Below are positions 38,898 to 48,213 of a DNA stretch of 64,000 nt, piece by piece. The notes beneath the pieces were generated by a model. That model made no database searches, had not been told where the DNA came from, and saw only the letters and a program-made list of their open reading frames with translations. The stretch lies in assembly GCF_016907755.1 (NCBI RefSeq), contig NZ_JAFBCN010000001.1:2914001-2978000 (forward strand), given 5' to 3'. This stretch comes from Cellulosimicrobium cellulans (lineage in GTDB: Bacteria > Actinomycetota > Actinomycetes > Actinomycetales > Cellulomonadaceae). A program made the position numbers and the translations under genes. Position 1 is the first letter of the stretch. Every line of letters begins with the position of its first letter.

Positions 38898-39811
38898 GCG
38901 ACCACCCCTCCGGACGTCGTCGTGCCGGCCGGGACGTCGTCGCCGGCCCCTTCCCGCCCCGCACGGACGCCGGCGGCGAGACCCGCCGCGACGACCTTCA
39001 GGGCGGCGATGCGCTCGTCCCACGGGGCGTCGCCCAGCAGGGGGCGGACGAACGCCGACCCGACGATGACGCCGTCGGCGTAGCGGCCGACCTCGGCAGC
39101 CTGCTCGCCCGTGGACACACCGAGCCCGACGCAGACGAGGTCTGCCCCGGCAGCGCGCGTGTCGGCGACGAGCCGTGCCGCCTGCGGCCCGACGGCGGCA
39201 CGCACGCCCGTCACGCCCATCGTCGAGGCGGCGTAGACGAACCCGCGCGACGCGCGTGCGGTGAGCCGCAGCCGCTCGGCGGTCGAGCTCGGCGCGACGA
39301 GGAAGACGCGGTCCAGCCCGTGCGCCTCCGAGGCGTCCAGCCAGGCGCGGCCCTCGTCGGGGATGAGGTCGGGCGTGATGAGCCCGGCGCCCCCGGCGGC
39401 GGCGAGGTCGCGCGCGAACGCGTCGACGCCGTACCGCAGGACCGGGTTCCAGTACGTCATGACGAGGACGGGGACCCGGCCGCCGGTACGCTCCGTGACC
39501 GCCGCCACGACGCGGAACACGTCCGCGACGCGCACGCCCGCGTCGAGCGCCGTCTGCGCGGCGGCCTGGATGACCGGGCCGTCCATCACGGGGTCGGTGT
39601 ACGGGATGCCGAGCTCCAGCACGTCCACGCCCGACTCGACGAGGGCGAGCGCCGCCTCGATCGAGCGGTCCACGGTCGGGAAGCCGACGGGCAGGTAGCC
39701 CACGAGCGCCGCACGTCCCTCCGCGCGGAGCTCGAGCAGGCGCCGCGCCGTGACCGACGCCGTCCCTGCGGTCGGCGCCCCGAGGGCGTCCTTGGTCTGC
39801 GCCGCGCTCAC
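38894..39811 (-). CDS. trpA: Tryptophan synthase alpha chain
   Basis: 305 aa TIM barrel that cleaves indole-3-glycerol phosphate to indole. Motifs: [32 protein letters not shown] (Asp of the active site), [11 protein letters not shown] and [11 protein letters not shown]. The catalytic Glu49-type residue is in [11 protein letters not shown] 39811 overlaps the trpB stop (GTGA). The C-terminal ~25 residues are a non-conserved Gly/Thr-rich tail. Confidence 0.96.
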   Translation of the reverse strand: MSAAQTKDALGAPTAGTASVTARRLLELRAEGRAALVGYLPVGFPTVDRSIEAALALVESGVDVLELGIPYTDPVMDGPVIQAAAQTALDAGVRVADVFRVVAAVTERTGGRVPVLVMTYWNPVLRYGVDAFARDLAAAGGAGLITPDLIPDEGRAWLDASEAHGLDRVFLVAPSSTAERLRLTARASRGFVYAASTMGVTGVRAAVGPQAARLVADTRAAGADLVCVGLGVSTGEQAAEVGRYADGVIVGSAFVRPLLGDAPWDERIAALKVVAAGLAAGVRAGREGAGDDVPAGTTTSGGVVA

Positions 39812-41124
39812 AGCTGTCCCTCCGTGCCCGTCGCCGTCTCGGCGATCGCGTCGTCGTCCACGAGGTCGAACCACCGGGCGGCGGTCGCGACGTCCTTGTC
39901 CCCGCGCCCGGAGAGGTTCACCAGGATCACGTGGTCGGTACGGCCCGCGGCAGCGGCCTCGCGGCCGATCCGCAGCGCGCCGGCGAGCGCGTGTGCCGAC
40001 TCGATCGCGGGGATGATGCCCTCCGTGCGGCACAGCAGCCGGAACGCCTCCATGGCCTCGGAGTCCGTCACGGGGTGGTAGGTCGCACGACCGAGGTCGT
40101 GGAGCCACGAGTGCGCGGGGCCGACGCTCGGGTAGTCCAGCCCCGCGGAGACGGAGTGGCTCGGGAGGGTCTGGCCGTCGTCGTCCTGCAGCAGGTACGA
40201 GCGGGCGCCGTGCAGGACGCCCGGGGCGCCCCCGCTGAAGCGGGCCGCGTGCCGCCCGGTCTCCACGCCCTCGCCGCCCGCCTCGAAGCCGTAGAGCTCG
40301 ACCGCGTCGTCGTCGAGGAACGCGTTGAAAAGGCCGAGCGCGTTGGACCCGCCGCCGACGCACGCCGCGAGCGCGTCCGGCAGCCGACCGATGCGGTCGA
40401 GGATCTGCGTGCGCGCCTCCTCGCCGATGACGCGGTGGAACTCGCGCACCATCTCGGGGAACGGGTGCGGGCCGGTCACCGTGCCCAGGAGGTAGTGGGT
40501 CGTGTCGACGTTCGCGACCCAGTCGCGCAGCGCCTCGTTGATCGCGTCCTTGAGCGTGCGCTGCCCGATCGTCACGGGGACGACGTCCGCGCCGAGCAGG
40601 CGCATGCGGGCCACGTTGAGCGCCTGGCGCCGCGTGTCCTCCTCGCCCATGTACACGACGCACTCGAGGTCGAGCAGGGCCGCGGCCGTCGCCGTCGCGA
40701 CGCCGTGCTGCCCCGCCCCGGTCTCGGCGATCACGCGCGTCTTGCCCATGCGCTTCACGAGCAGGGCCTGGCCGAGCACGTTGTTGATCTTGTGCGATCC
40801 GGTGTGGTTGAGGTCCTCGCGCTTGAGGAAGACGCGCGAGCCGCCGGCGTGCTGCGCGAAGCGCGGCACCTCGGTGAGCGGGCTCGGACGTCCGGTGTAC
40901 TCGCGCTGGAGACGCGCGAGCTCGTTGACGAACGCCGGGTCGTCGAGCGCCTTGCGGTACTCGGTCTCCAGCTCGTCCAGGGCGGCGATGAGCGCCTCGG
41001 GGACGAACCGTCCGCCGAACTCGCCGAAGTAGGGACCCTCCTGGGTCGCGAGGGAGCGCGTCAGGTCGGCGCGCACGGAGTGCTCGGCACTCCGGGAGGT
41101 GGTCGAAGGTGTCGAGTCGGGCAC
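39808..41124 (-). CDS. trpB: Tryptophan synthase beta chain
   Basis: 438 aa PLP enzyme that condenses indole and serine. The PLP lysine is in [31 protein letters not shown] and [12 protein letters not shown] (phosphate binding) are intact. The N-terminal ~25 residues before [13 protein letters not shown] are a variable extension. GTG 41124 has AGGAGG upstream. It lies between trpC (79 bp gap) and trpA (overlap). Confidence 0.97.
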   Translation of the reverse strand: MPDSTPSTTSRSAEHSVRADLTRSLATQEGPYFGEFGGRFVPEALIAALDELETEYRKALDDPAFVNELARLQREYTGRPSPLTEVPRFAQHAGGSRVFLKREDLNHTGSHKINNVLGQALLVKRMGKTRVIAETGAGQHGVATATAAALLDLECVVYMGEEDTRRQALNVARMRLLGADVVPVTIGQRTLKDAINEALRDWVANVDTTHYLLGTVTGPHPFPEMVREFHRVIGEEARTQILDRIGRLPDALAACVGGGSNALGLFNAFLDDDAVELYGFEAGGEGVETGRHAARFSGGAPGVLHGARSYLLQDDDGQTLPSHSVSAGLDYPSVGPAHSWLHDLGRATYHPVTDSEAMEAFRLLCRTEGIIPAIESAHALAGALRIGREAAAAGRTDHVILVNLSGRGDKDVATAARWFDLVDDDAIAETATGTEGQL

Positions 41125-41203
41125 GGGGCCGGTCCTCCTGCGTGGTGGGGTGTGCTGGGCCGGGGCGCGGCGCCTGCGGCGTGACGGGCGGTGCCGTCGT
41201 GCC

Positions 41204-42016
41204 TCAGGGCCGCACGGACCACAGCGACGGGTGCGACCCGGCCGCGACGAGGTCCGCGACGGACGAGCGCGGGGCGTCGTCCGTCACGAGCGCCTCGCCG
41301 ACGAGCACCGCGTGCGCACCGGAACGGGCGTAGTCCATGACGTCGTGGGGGCCGCGCACGCCGGACTCGGCGACGCGGACGACCTCGTCCGGGATGGCGG
41401 GCGCGAGGCGCGCGAACGTCGTGCGGTCCACGTCGAGAGTCTTCAGGTCGCGCGAGTTCACGCCGACGACGCGCGCGCCGGCGTCGAGCGCGCGCGAGAC
41501 CTCGTCCAGCGTGTGCACCTCGACGAGCGCGGTCATGCCGAGCGAGTGGACGCGCTCGACGAGCGACGTGAGGACCGTCTGCTCGAGCGCGGCGACGATG
41601 AGGAGGACGATGTCGGCGCCGTGCGCCCGCGCCTCCCACACCTGGTACGGCGTCACCACGAAGTCCTTGCGGAGCACGGGGACGTCGACCCGGGCGCGCA
41701 CGGCGTCCAGGTCGGCGAGGCTCCCGTTGAACCGCCGCTGCTCCGTGAGCACCGAGATCGCGGCCGCGCCGCCCTTCTCGTACTCCCCCGCGAGCTCGGC
41801 CGGGTCGGAGATCGCCGCGAGCGCGCCCTTGCTGGGGCTCGAGCGCTTCACCTCGGCGATGACCGCGACGGCGTCGTCCGCCTTGAGGCGGCTCACGCAC
41901 TCCAGCGCGCCGGGGACGCGGGACGCACGTTCCTTCAGCTCGTCGAGCGAGGTCGCCGCCTGACGTACCGCGAGATCCTCGCGCACGCCCGCGACGATGT
42001 CGTCCAGAACCGTCAT
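41204..42016 (-). CDS. trpC: Indole-3-glycerol phosphate synthase
   Basis: 270 aa TIM barrel. [11 protein letters not shown] holds the catalytic Lys, followed by [31 protein letters not shown] and [14 protein letters not shown] 42016 has GGGAG upstream. A possible internal promoter (-10 TACGAT at 42123-42118) lies 100 nt upstream. No Trp attenuator peptide with its own stop codon was found. Confidence 0.96.
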   Translation of the reverse strand: MTVLDDIVAGVREDLAVRQAATSLDELKERASRVPGALECVSRLKADDAVAVIAEVKRSSPSKGALAAISDPAELAGEYEKGGAAAISVLTEQRRFNGSLADLDAVRARVDVPVLRKDFVVTPYQVWEARAHGADIVLLIVAALEQTVLTSLVERVHSLGMTALVEVHTLDEVSRALDAGARVVGVNSRDLKTLDVDRTTFARLAPAIPDEVVRVAESGVRGPHDVMDYARSGAHAVLVGEALVTDDAPRSSVADLVAAGSHPSLWSVRP

Positions 42017-42192
42017 CGTCCCACCACTCCCCGTGTCGTCCCGCCCCCCGGCCGGGCCGGTCGGCCATCGTGCACCCACAGGTTCGGGCCGACCCGTTGA
42101 CAGGGAGGTACCTGCCATCGTAGAGCCGCCCCCGAGTGACGATGACCACGGCCCAGCCCCCGAGACGACCGTCGCGGGGCCGCCCGACCGTC

Positions 42193-42624
42193 TCAGACCG
42201 CCACCGGGCCGAGCCACGGGACGAGGGCGGGCACGTTCCGCAGGACGCCGAAGAGCACGAGGACGCCGAGCGAGACCCACGCGAGCCAGGCCGGGAGGCG
42301 GGGGGCCGGGCGCCCGCGCCAGGCCCGGACGAGCCACGTGGCCCACAGCACGACGAGCAGCGGCGCGACGAGGACCCACAGGGGGTTCATGGACCAGGCG
42401 GCGGCGAGGTCGAGGTGCACGAGGTCGTGCGTGGCGCGCAGACCGCCGCACCCCGGGCACGCGAGACCGGTCAGCGCGAGCAGGGGGCAGGTGACGTAGT
42501 GCCCCGGACGGTTCGGGTCGACGGCACCGACGTAGGCCGTCGCCGCCGCGACGAGCGCGCCGACGACGAGCGGTGCCTGCGCCGCGCGCGGGAGCCGTCG
42601 ACGTCGGACGGCCTCGGACGTCAC
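42193..42624 (-). CDS. DUF2752 membrane protein
   Basis: 143 aa with three to four membrane segments. The DUF2752 core [37 protein letters not shown] is at the centre (CPGCG and R-x5-H conserved). The function is unknown; the conserved cysteines may bind metal or form a disulfide. It sits inside the trp operon between a DUF4190 gene (11-bp gap) and trpC, an arrangement seen in several actinobacteria. GTG start at 42624. Confidence 0.82.
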   Translation of the reverse strand: MTSEAVRRRRLPRAAQAPLVVGALVAAATAYVGAVDPNRPGHYVTCPLLALTGLACPGCGGLRATHDLVHLDLAAAWSMNPLWVLVAPLLVVLWATWLVRAWRGRPAPRLPAWLAWVSLGVLVLFGVLRNVPALVPWLGPVAV

Positions 42625-42635
42625 GTGCGCACCCG

Positions 42636-43175
42636 TCAGTACTGGTCCGGGATCGTGCCGACCCAGGCCAAGAAGGCAGGGAAGAAGAGGAGGAGGAAGA
42701 GGACACCGACGACCGACAGCCCGATCGCGACCCAACCGAGGATGATCCCCGCCGTCGCCATGCCGTCGTTGTCCGCCTGGCCCTCCGCGACCGCGCGCTT
42801 CGCGGCGTTGCCGACGATCACGGCGGGGATGCCCGTGAAGAACCCGCAGCTCAGCACGAACGACGCGATCCCCAGCACCAGCGACCAGATGGCCAGGCTG
42901 TTCTTGGGGTAGTACGGCGGCGCCCCGTAGGCGCCGGCCGGGTACTGCTGGCCGGGGTACTGCTGGCCGGGGTACTGCTGGCCGGGGTACTGCTGACCGG
43001 GGTACTGCTCGCCGGGGTACTGCTCGCCGGGGTACTGCGCCGCGTACGAGGCGCCCGCCGGGTCACCCCCGGGATGCTGCGGGGAGCCGCCGGGCGCCGA
43101 CGAGCCGTACGGCGCCTGCGACCCGTCCTGGGGGCCTGCGGGGTCGTACGGGCCGGGTCCCGGCGGCTGCGTCAC
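42636..43175 (-). CDS. DUF4190-type membrane protein with Pro/Tyr/Gln repeat
   Basis: 179 aa. The N-terminal ~85 residues are a flexible Pro/Gly/Gln/Tyr segment with six tandem [10 protein letters not shown] pentapeptides, facing the cytoplasm or wall side. Then two membrane helices flank [30 protein letters not shown], the DUF4190 signature (glycine-rich loop between helices). The function is unknown. GTG start overlaps the preceding HGxxPAAW gene by 4 nt. Confidence 0.78.
   Translation of the reverse strand: MTQPPGPGPYDPAGPQDGSQAPYGSSAPGGSPQHPGGDPAGASYAAQYPGEQYPGEQYPGQQYPGQQYPGQQYPGQQYPAGAYGAPPYYPKNSLAIWSLVLGIASFVLSCGFFTGIPAVIVGNAAKRAVAEGQADNDGMATAGIILGWVAIGLSVVGVLFLLLFFPAFLAWVGTIPDQY
42941..43038. 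repeat. 15-bp tandem repeat (6 copies plus partial)
   Basis: Unit GGTACTGCTGGCCGG, copies at 42941, 42956, 42971, 42986, 43001 and 43016, then a partial. It encodes the QYPGQ/E pentapeptide of the DUF4190 protein; a 15-bp period keeps the frame, so copy number can vary without disrupting the gene. Confidence 0.9.
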
Positions 43176-43423
43176 CGCGCGGCCTGCTTCTGGCCGTAGC
43201 CCGCGTTCCGCAGCACGAGCCCGCCGATCAGCGCGACGGCCACGACGCCCATGCCCACCCAGAACAGCCAGACGGCGGCGACGACCACCCCGATCGCGGC
43301 CACGAGGGACCCGACCATGATGCCGATCATGGTGAACCACGCGGCGACGGTGTGGCCGTGGTTCGTGGGCGGTGCCGCGGGCGGCAGGTAGGCGATCTCG
43401 GTGGTCTGCTGGTTCTCGGCCAT
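43172..43423 (-). CDS. HGxxPAAW-family membrane protein
   Basis: 83 aa. HGHTVAAWFTMIG matches the HGxxPAAW motif with Val for Pro; two membrane helices follow (MIGIMVGSLVAAIGVVV and VWLFWVGMGVVAVALIGG). Function unknown; the family is often found next to trp genes. ATG 43423 is chosen over the upstream ATG at 43444 because the family starts near AENQ. A weak -10 TAGGCT lies about 30 nt upstream. Confidence 0.75.
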   Translation of the reverse strand: MAENQQTTEIAYLPPAAPPTNHGHTVAAWFTMIGIMVGSLVAAIGVVVAAVWLFWVGMGVVAVALIGGLVLRNAGYGQKQAAR

Positions 43424-43531
43424 GAGGGTCGTGCCTTTCGTCAAGATGTGGTCAGAGCCTATCGGACCGGGCAGGTGCCCGTCCCCCGCACGGCCGCGGC
43501 TGACGTCGACGCGAGCGGGCGTCCGCGCTGC

Positions 43532-44185
43532 TCAGCGGTCCGTGGGGTCCTCGCCGCGGGACAGCGCGTCCCACGCGTCGTGGTCGGTGAGGTCGTCGGG
43601 GGCGGTGGTCTCCGTGGCCCGGGACCGGTCCGGCCGCTCCTCGGGCACCGCCGTTCCCGCCGCCGGTGCGGCGGGCGCCGTCGCGCCGGACGCGCGCTCG
43701 TGCCGGGTCGAGGCGCCCGCCCACGACCGCGAGCCGACGGCGACCCAGACCACCGCGAGCACCGTGAGGACACCGAGCGCCGCGGCGAGCCAGGGCGCGA
43801 CGGTCAGCTCGACGGGCGCGGTGAGCTCCGTGACGCCCGTCGCGTCCGCGACGGCCGACCGGGCGCTCGGCTCCGGGTCGAGCGCGACGCCGAGCGCGGA
43901 GACGGTCGCGACGACACCGCTCGCCGCGGCGACCGCGAGCACGACCCACCGGCCGACGCGGCCGACGAGCCCGAGCGCGAGCGCGGCGGCGACGAGCACG
44001 AGCGCCGACGCGCTCACCCCCGGCGCCGCCGACGTCCCGGCGACGGCCACCTCGACCTCCGGGTCGAGCGCCGTCGCGCCGGTCGTGCTCAGCCACGTCG
44101 GCACGGCCGCCGCGAGGGTCGCGCCGCCGAGCAGGAGCAGGACCCAGATCGCGGTGCGCCGGCTCGGCCCGGCCGGCCGGCTCAT
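43532..44185 (-). CDS. Trp biosynthesis-associated membrane protein
   Basis: 217 aa with four membrane segments and Ala/Asp-rich C-terminus. Its position directly after trpE (ATGA overlap) and its topology (TM1 AIWVLLLLGGATLAAAVPTWL, a loop, TM2-TM4) match the actinobacterial trp-operon membrane protein family (TIGR02234-like). The role is unknown. The C-terminal ~70 residues are low-complexity and probably disordered. Confidence 0.8.
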   Translation of the reverse strand: MSRPAGPSRRTAIWVLLLLGGATLAAAVPTWLSTTGATALDPEVEVAVAGTSAAPGVSASALVLVAAALALGLVGRVGRWVVLAVAAASGVVATVSALGVALDPEPSARSAVADATGVTELTAPVELTVAPWLAAALGVLTVLAVVWVAVGSRSWAGASTRHERASGATAPAAPAAGTAVPEERPDRSRATETTAPDDLTDHDAWDALSRGEDPTDR

Positions 44186-45759
44186 GCCAGCCCCCGCAGC
44201 CGCGCGGCGACCTGGACGGCCCGGACCGCGGCCGCCGCCTTGTTGCGCGACTCCGCGTACTCCAGCGCCGGCACCGAGTCCGCGACGATGCCGCCGCCGG
44301 CCTGGACGCTCGCCCGGCCGTCGCGGATGAGCGCGGTCCGGATCGCGATGGCCATGTCCATGTTCCCGTCGAAGTCGAAGTACCCCGCGGTCCCACCGTA
44401 GATCCCCCGCGACGCCGGCTCGAGCTCGTCGATGAGGGCGATCGCCCGCGGCTTGGGCGCGCCCGAGAGCGTCCCGGCCGGGAACGTCGCCCGGAAGGCG
44501 TCCAGCGCGGTCGCGCCGTCGCGCAGCGTCCCGACGACCGTCGAGCACAGGTGCATGATGTGGCTGAACCGCTTGGTCGCCATGAACTCCACGACCTCGA
44601 CGGACGTCGGCTCGCACACCTTCACGAGGTCGTTGCGCGACAGGTCCACGAGCATGATGTGCTCGGCGAGCTCCTTCGGGTCCTGCAGGAGCTCCTCGCC
44701 CAGCGCGACGTCCTCCTCCGGCGTCGCGCCGCGCGGACGCGAGCCGGCGATCGGGAACGTCGTGACGCGGCCGTCCTCGACCTTCACCAGCGTCTCGGGG
44801 CTGGACCCGACGACCGCGAAGTCCCGCCCGTCCGCGTCCGTGAGCTGGAAGTAGTACATGTACGGGCTCGGGTTGATCGTCCGCAGCGCGCGGTACACGT
44901 CGAGGGGGTCCGCCGGGCAGTCGAGGTCCAGGCGCTGGGACAGCACCACCTGGAACACCTCCCCCTCGCGGATCGCGTCCTTGCCCGCGACGACGGACGC
45001 CTCGAACTCCTCGCGCGTGGAGCGGAACTCGAGCTCCGGCTCGGCGACGTCCGGAGCGAGGACCGACGCGACGTGCGCGCCGCGTGCCACGAGCCGGTCC
45101 TGCATCGCGTCCAGCCGTGCGACGGCGTCCGCGTACGCCTCGTCGACGCGCTCGTCCGTGTCGTCGAAGTTGATCGCGTTGGCGACGAGCCACACGCTGC
45201 CCTCCGCGTGGTCGACGACCGCGAGGTCCGTCGCGAGGCACAGCGTCAGCTCGGGCACGCCGAGCTCGTCCGGCGCGTCCGAGGGCAGGGTCGGCTCCCA
45301 GTGCCGGATCACGTCCCAGCCGATCGCGCCCGCGAGGCCGCCCGTGAGCGGCGGCAGGCCCTCGACGGCCGGCGTGCGCAGCACGTCGAGCGTCGCCTCC
45401 AGCACGTCCACGACGTCACCCTCGAGCGGGACGCCGGCGGGCACGTCACCGGACCAGACCGCGCGGCCGCCGCGCGCCGTGAGCGTCGCGCGCGACGCGA
45501 CGCCGACGAACGAGTACCGCGCCCAGCGGCCGTCCGACTCGGCGGACTCCAGGACGAACGTGCCGGGCCGGCCCTGCGCGAGCGTGCGGTACAGGCCCAC
45601 GGGCGTGACGTCGTCGGCGAGCAGGCGCCGGACGACGGGGACCACCCGTCGGGACGTGGCCAGCGCGCGGAAGCCGTCGAGCACGGGCCACGTCCCGCCC
45701 CACGCGGGACCGCCCGCGGGGACGGTGGTGGTCTCGGCCGGGTCGACGGTCGCGCTCAC
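44182..45759 (-). CDS. trpE: Anthranilate synthase component I
   Basis: 525 aa. Converts chorismate and ammonia (from a TrpG partner encoded elsewhere) to anthranilate. The feedback-inhibition element [19 protein letters not shown] near residue 68 is present, so it should be tryptophan-sensitive. Catalytic segments [46 protein letters not shown] and [11 protein letters not shown] are complete. GTG start overlaps the hisI stop (GTGA). Confidence 0.96.
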   Translation of the reverse strand: MSATVDPAETTTVPAGGPAWGGTWPVLDGFRALATSRRVVPVVRRLLADDVTPVGLYRTLAQGRPGTFVLESAESDGRWARYSFVGVASRATLTARGGRAVWSGDVPAGVPLEGDVVDVLEATLDVLRTPAVEGLPPLTGGLAGAIGWDVIRHWEPTLPSDAPDELGVPELTLCLATDLAVVDHAEGSVWLVANAINFDDTDERVDEAYADAVARLDAMQDRLVARGAHVASVLAPDVAEPELEFRSTREEFEASVVAGKDAIREGEVFQVVLSQRLDLDCPADPLDVYRALRTINPSPYMYYFQLTDADGRDFAVVGSSPETLVKVEDGRVTTFPIAGSRPRGATPEEDVALGEELLQDPKELAEHIMLVDLSRNDLVKVCEPTSVEVVEFMATKRFSHIMHLCSTVVGTLRDGATALDAFRATFPAGTLSGAPKPRAIALIDELEPASRGIYGGTAGYFDFDGNMDMAIAIRTALIRDGRASVQAGGGIVADSVPALEYAESRNKAAAAVRAVQVAARLRGLA

Positions 45760-46211
45760 TGGTTCTCCTCCTCAGGATCGGGGTCGGGCGTGGTCGAGGG
45801 GTCGACAGCGCCGGGCGGCAGGTCGCCGACGACGGCGCCCAGGTCTCCCCCGGCCTCGAAGCACGTGCGCGTGCCGGTGTGGCACGCGGCCCCGACCTGG
45901 TGGACGCGCACGAGCAGCGCGTCCCCGTCGCAGTCGAGGGCGACCGAGCGCACGACCTGCACGTGGCCGGACGTGTCGCCCTTGCGCCAGTACTCCTGGC
46001 GGGACCGGCTCCAGAACGTCACGCGCCCGGTCGTCAACGTCCGGTGGAGCGCCTCGTCGTCCATCCAGCCGAGCATGAGCACGTCGCCCGTGTCGTGCTG
46101 CTGGACGATCGCGGCGACCAGCCCGGCGTCGTCGCGCTTGAGCCGCGCGGCGATCTCGGGGTCGAGCGAGAGGTCGGTCGTGGGCTGCGGGCCGGTCGTG
46201 GAGTCGGGCAC
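45756..46211 (-). CDS. hisI: Phosphoribosyl-AMP cyclohydrolase
   Basis: 151 aa. Opens the ring of PR-AMP in histidine synthesis. Family motifs [32 protein letters not shown] and [16 protein letters not shown] (zinc cysteines) are present. First gene of the hisI-trpE operon. GTG 46211 lies 6 nt after CAGGAT; there is a weak AGGA but a leaderless start is possible. Confidence 0.95.
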   Translation of the reverse strand: MPDSTTGPQPTTDLSLDPEIAARLKRDDAGLVAAIVQQHDTGDVLMLGWMDDEALHRTLTTGRVTFWSRSRQEYWRKGDTSGHVQVVRSVALDCDGDALLVRVHQVGAACHTGTRTCFEAGGDLGAVVGDLPPGAVDPSTTPDPDPEEENQ

Positions 46212-46261
46212 CTGAGAATCCTGCCAGACGCCGTGCCCTCCCCGGTCCGCCGTCTCGCCTC

Positions 46262-46280
46262 ACCCCGGTCGGGCCGGGGT
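46262..46280 (-). terminator. Terminator of the heterodimeric ABC exporter operon
   Basis: ACCCCGG-TCGGG-CCGGGGT, a 7-bp hairpin about 50 nt after the exporter stop and upstream of hisI. Confidence 0.5.
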
Positions 46281-46332
46281 CGCGTCCCGAGCCGCCACGC
46301 GCCCACGACGCCCCGACCCGGCGACGGGCGGC

Positions 46333-48213
46333 TCAGCGGGTCTGCGAGACCCAGGCGTCGTGCATGCGGGCGTAGACACCGTCCGCGCGGGCGAGGTCGT
46401 CGTGGTGACCGATCTCGACGACGTGGCCCGCGTCCACCACGACGACGAGGTCGGCCGCCTCCGCGGTGGAGAGCCGGTGCGCGATGGTGAGGGTGGAGCG
46501 GCCCGCGGTGAGCGACGCGAGGGCGCGGGCGATGCGGACCTCGGTCGCGGGGTCGACGGCGGACGTCGCCTCGTCGAGGACGAGCAGGTCGGCCTCCGCG
46601 AGGTACGCACGCACGAGCGCGACGAGCTGCCGCTCCCCCGCCGAGAGCGACTCGCCACGCTGGCCGACCGCGGAGTCGAGCCCGTCGGGGAGGTCCGCGA
46701 CCCAGTCCGTGAGCCCGAGCCGTCCGACGGCGGCCTCGATCCGGGCGCGACGCGCGGCCTCCGGCTCCCGTTCCGCGTCGCCCCGCAGCCCGTAGGCGAC
46801 GTTGTCCGCGAGCGTGCCGTCGAAGAGGAAGCCCTCCTGCGGCACGAGCACGACGCGCTCGCGCAAGGACTCGACGGCGAGGTCGCGCAGGTCGGTGCCG
46901 TCGAGCAGCACGCGCCCCGCGGTCGGGTCCATGAGGCGCGTGACGAGCTTGGCGATGGTCGTCTTGCCGGACCCCGTCGCTCCGACGACGGCGACCGAGG
47001 CCCGGGCCGGGAGGTCGAGGTCGACGCCGTGCAGCACCTCCGGGCCGTCGGGGTAGGCGAACCGGACGCCCTCGAGCCGTACGTGGGCCGGCCCGCGGGG
47101 GCTGCGCTCGCCGTCGGCGCCCTTGTCGACGACCTCGACGGGCGTCTCCAGCACCGCGAGCACGCGACGCCAGCCGGCGACGGCGTTCTGGAGCTCGTTG
47201 AGGATCTCGGTCGCCATCTGCACGGGGCCCGTGAAGAGCTGGACGAGGAAGAGGAAGGCGAGGAGCTGGCCGACCGAGATGTCGCCGGCCACCCCGAGGT
47301 ACGAGCCGACCACCACGACGACCGCGAGCACGAGGTTCGCGACGAGCACCCCGCTCGAGAAGACGACGGCGACGAGCTTCTGCGCCCGGACCATCGCCCG
47401 CCGCGTCGCGTCGACGGCGGCGTCGATGCGACGCGCGGTGCGCGCGCCCGCACCGTACGCGCGGATGGTCTCGGCACCGACGATCGACTCGGAGATCGCG
47501 CCGAGCATCCCCCCGACGCGCGCCCGGACCTGCGTGTACGCGTCGTTGACGCGCGCCTGCGCGGGCCGCAGGACGAGGAACAGCGGGACGAAGCACGCCC
47601 AGACCACGAGCGTGAGCTGCCACGAGTAGACGGCCATGAGGACCGTCGCGACGCCGATCTGGAGCACCGAGACGAGCAGCATGATGCCGCCCCACTGGAC
47701 GAAGAGCGAGATGGTGTCGACGTCGCTCGTGACGCGCGAGACGAGCGACCCGCGCCGCTCGGTGTTCTGCGTGAGAACCGAGAGGTCGTGCACGTGCCGG
47801 AACGCCCCGACCCGCAGGCCGGCGAGCCCCGCCTCCGTCGACCGGAACAGCCGGACGTTGACGAAGGCCGAGCAGAGGCCTGCGAGGACGATGACGACCG
47901 CCGCGACGCCGACGAGCACGGCCACGCGGGCCGTGTCCGGACCGCCGTCGGCGAGCACGCCCGTGTCCACGGTCTGCTGGACGGTCACGGGCACGACGAC
48001 GCGCCCCAGGGCGGCGGCGACCGCGAGGCCGAGCGTGATCCAGATGCCGTCGAGGATCTGCGGCGAGACCTGGACGCCGCGACGCAGGGTGGCGAGGACG
48101 CCGAGCGAGCTCGCCGCGGCGATGCGCGCCTCGGCGGCGCGGCCCGGCGTGCCGCCGGGCGCAGGGGTCGCGCTCCCGGTCGCCGAGCGCTCCGTGGTGG
48201 TGGTCCGGCTCAT
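46333..48213 (-). CDS. ABC exporter subunit (catalytically intact NBD)
   Basis: 626 aa, six membrane helices and one ABC domain. Walker A GATGSGKTT, Walker B with catalytic Glu (LLVLDEATSAVD) and H-loop AHRLST are normal, while the signature is LSAGERQL rather than LSGGQ. It pairs with the 691-aa subunit upstream (ATGA overlap) to form a heterodimer with one consensus and one degenerate ATP site. Substrate unknown; such pairs export drugs or lipids. Confidence 0.92.
   Translation of the reverse strand: MSRTTTTERSATGSATPAPGGTPGRAAEARIAAASSLGVLATLRRGVQVSPQILDGIWITLGLAVAAALGRVVVPVTVQQTVDTGVLADGGPDTARVAVLVGVAAVVIVLAGLCSAFVNVRLFRSTEAGLAGLRVGAFRHVHDLSVLTQNTERRGSLVSRVTSDVDTISLFVQWGGIMLLVSVLQIGVATVLMAVYSWQLTLVVWACFVPLFLVLRPAQARVNDAYTQVRARVGGMLGAISESIVGAETIRAYGAGARTARRIDAAVDATRRAMVRAQKLVAVVFSSGVLVANLVLAVVVVVGSYLGVAGDISVGQLLAFLFLVQLFTGPVQMATEILNELQNAVAGWRRVLAVLETPVEVVDKGADGERSPRGPAHVRLEGVRFAYPDGPEVLHGVDLDLPARASVAVVGATGSGKTTIAKLVTRLMDPTAGRVLLDGTDLRDLAVESLRERVVLVPQEGFLFDGTLADNVAYGLRGDAEREPEAARRARIEAAVGRLGLTDWVADLPDGLDSAVGQRGESLSAGERQLVALVRAYLAEADLLVLDEATSAVDPATEVRIARALASLTAGRSTLTIAHRLSTAEAADLVVVVDAGHVVEIGHHDDLARADGVYARMHDAWVSQTR

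Noticed and set aside
42017-42149. Possible Trp leader peptide with tandem Trp codons just before trpC
   Set aside because: The frame with TGG-TGG does not stop before trpC but runs on through it, and no attenuator-like alternative stems with a T-tract were found.
42941-43038. CRISPR-like array because of regularly spaced repeats
   Set aside because: The units are contiguous 15-mers without spacers and encode a peptide repeat in a real gene.
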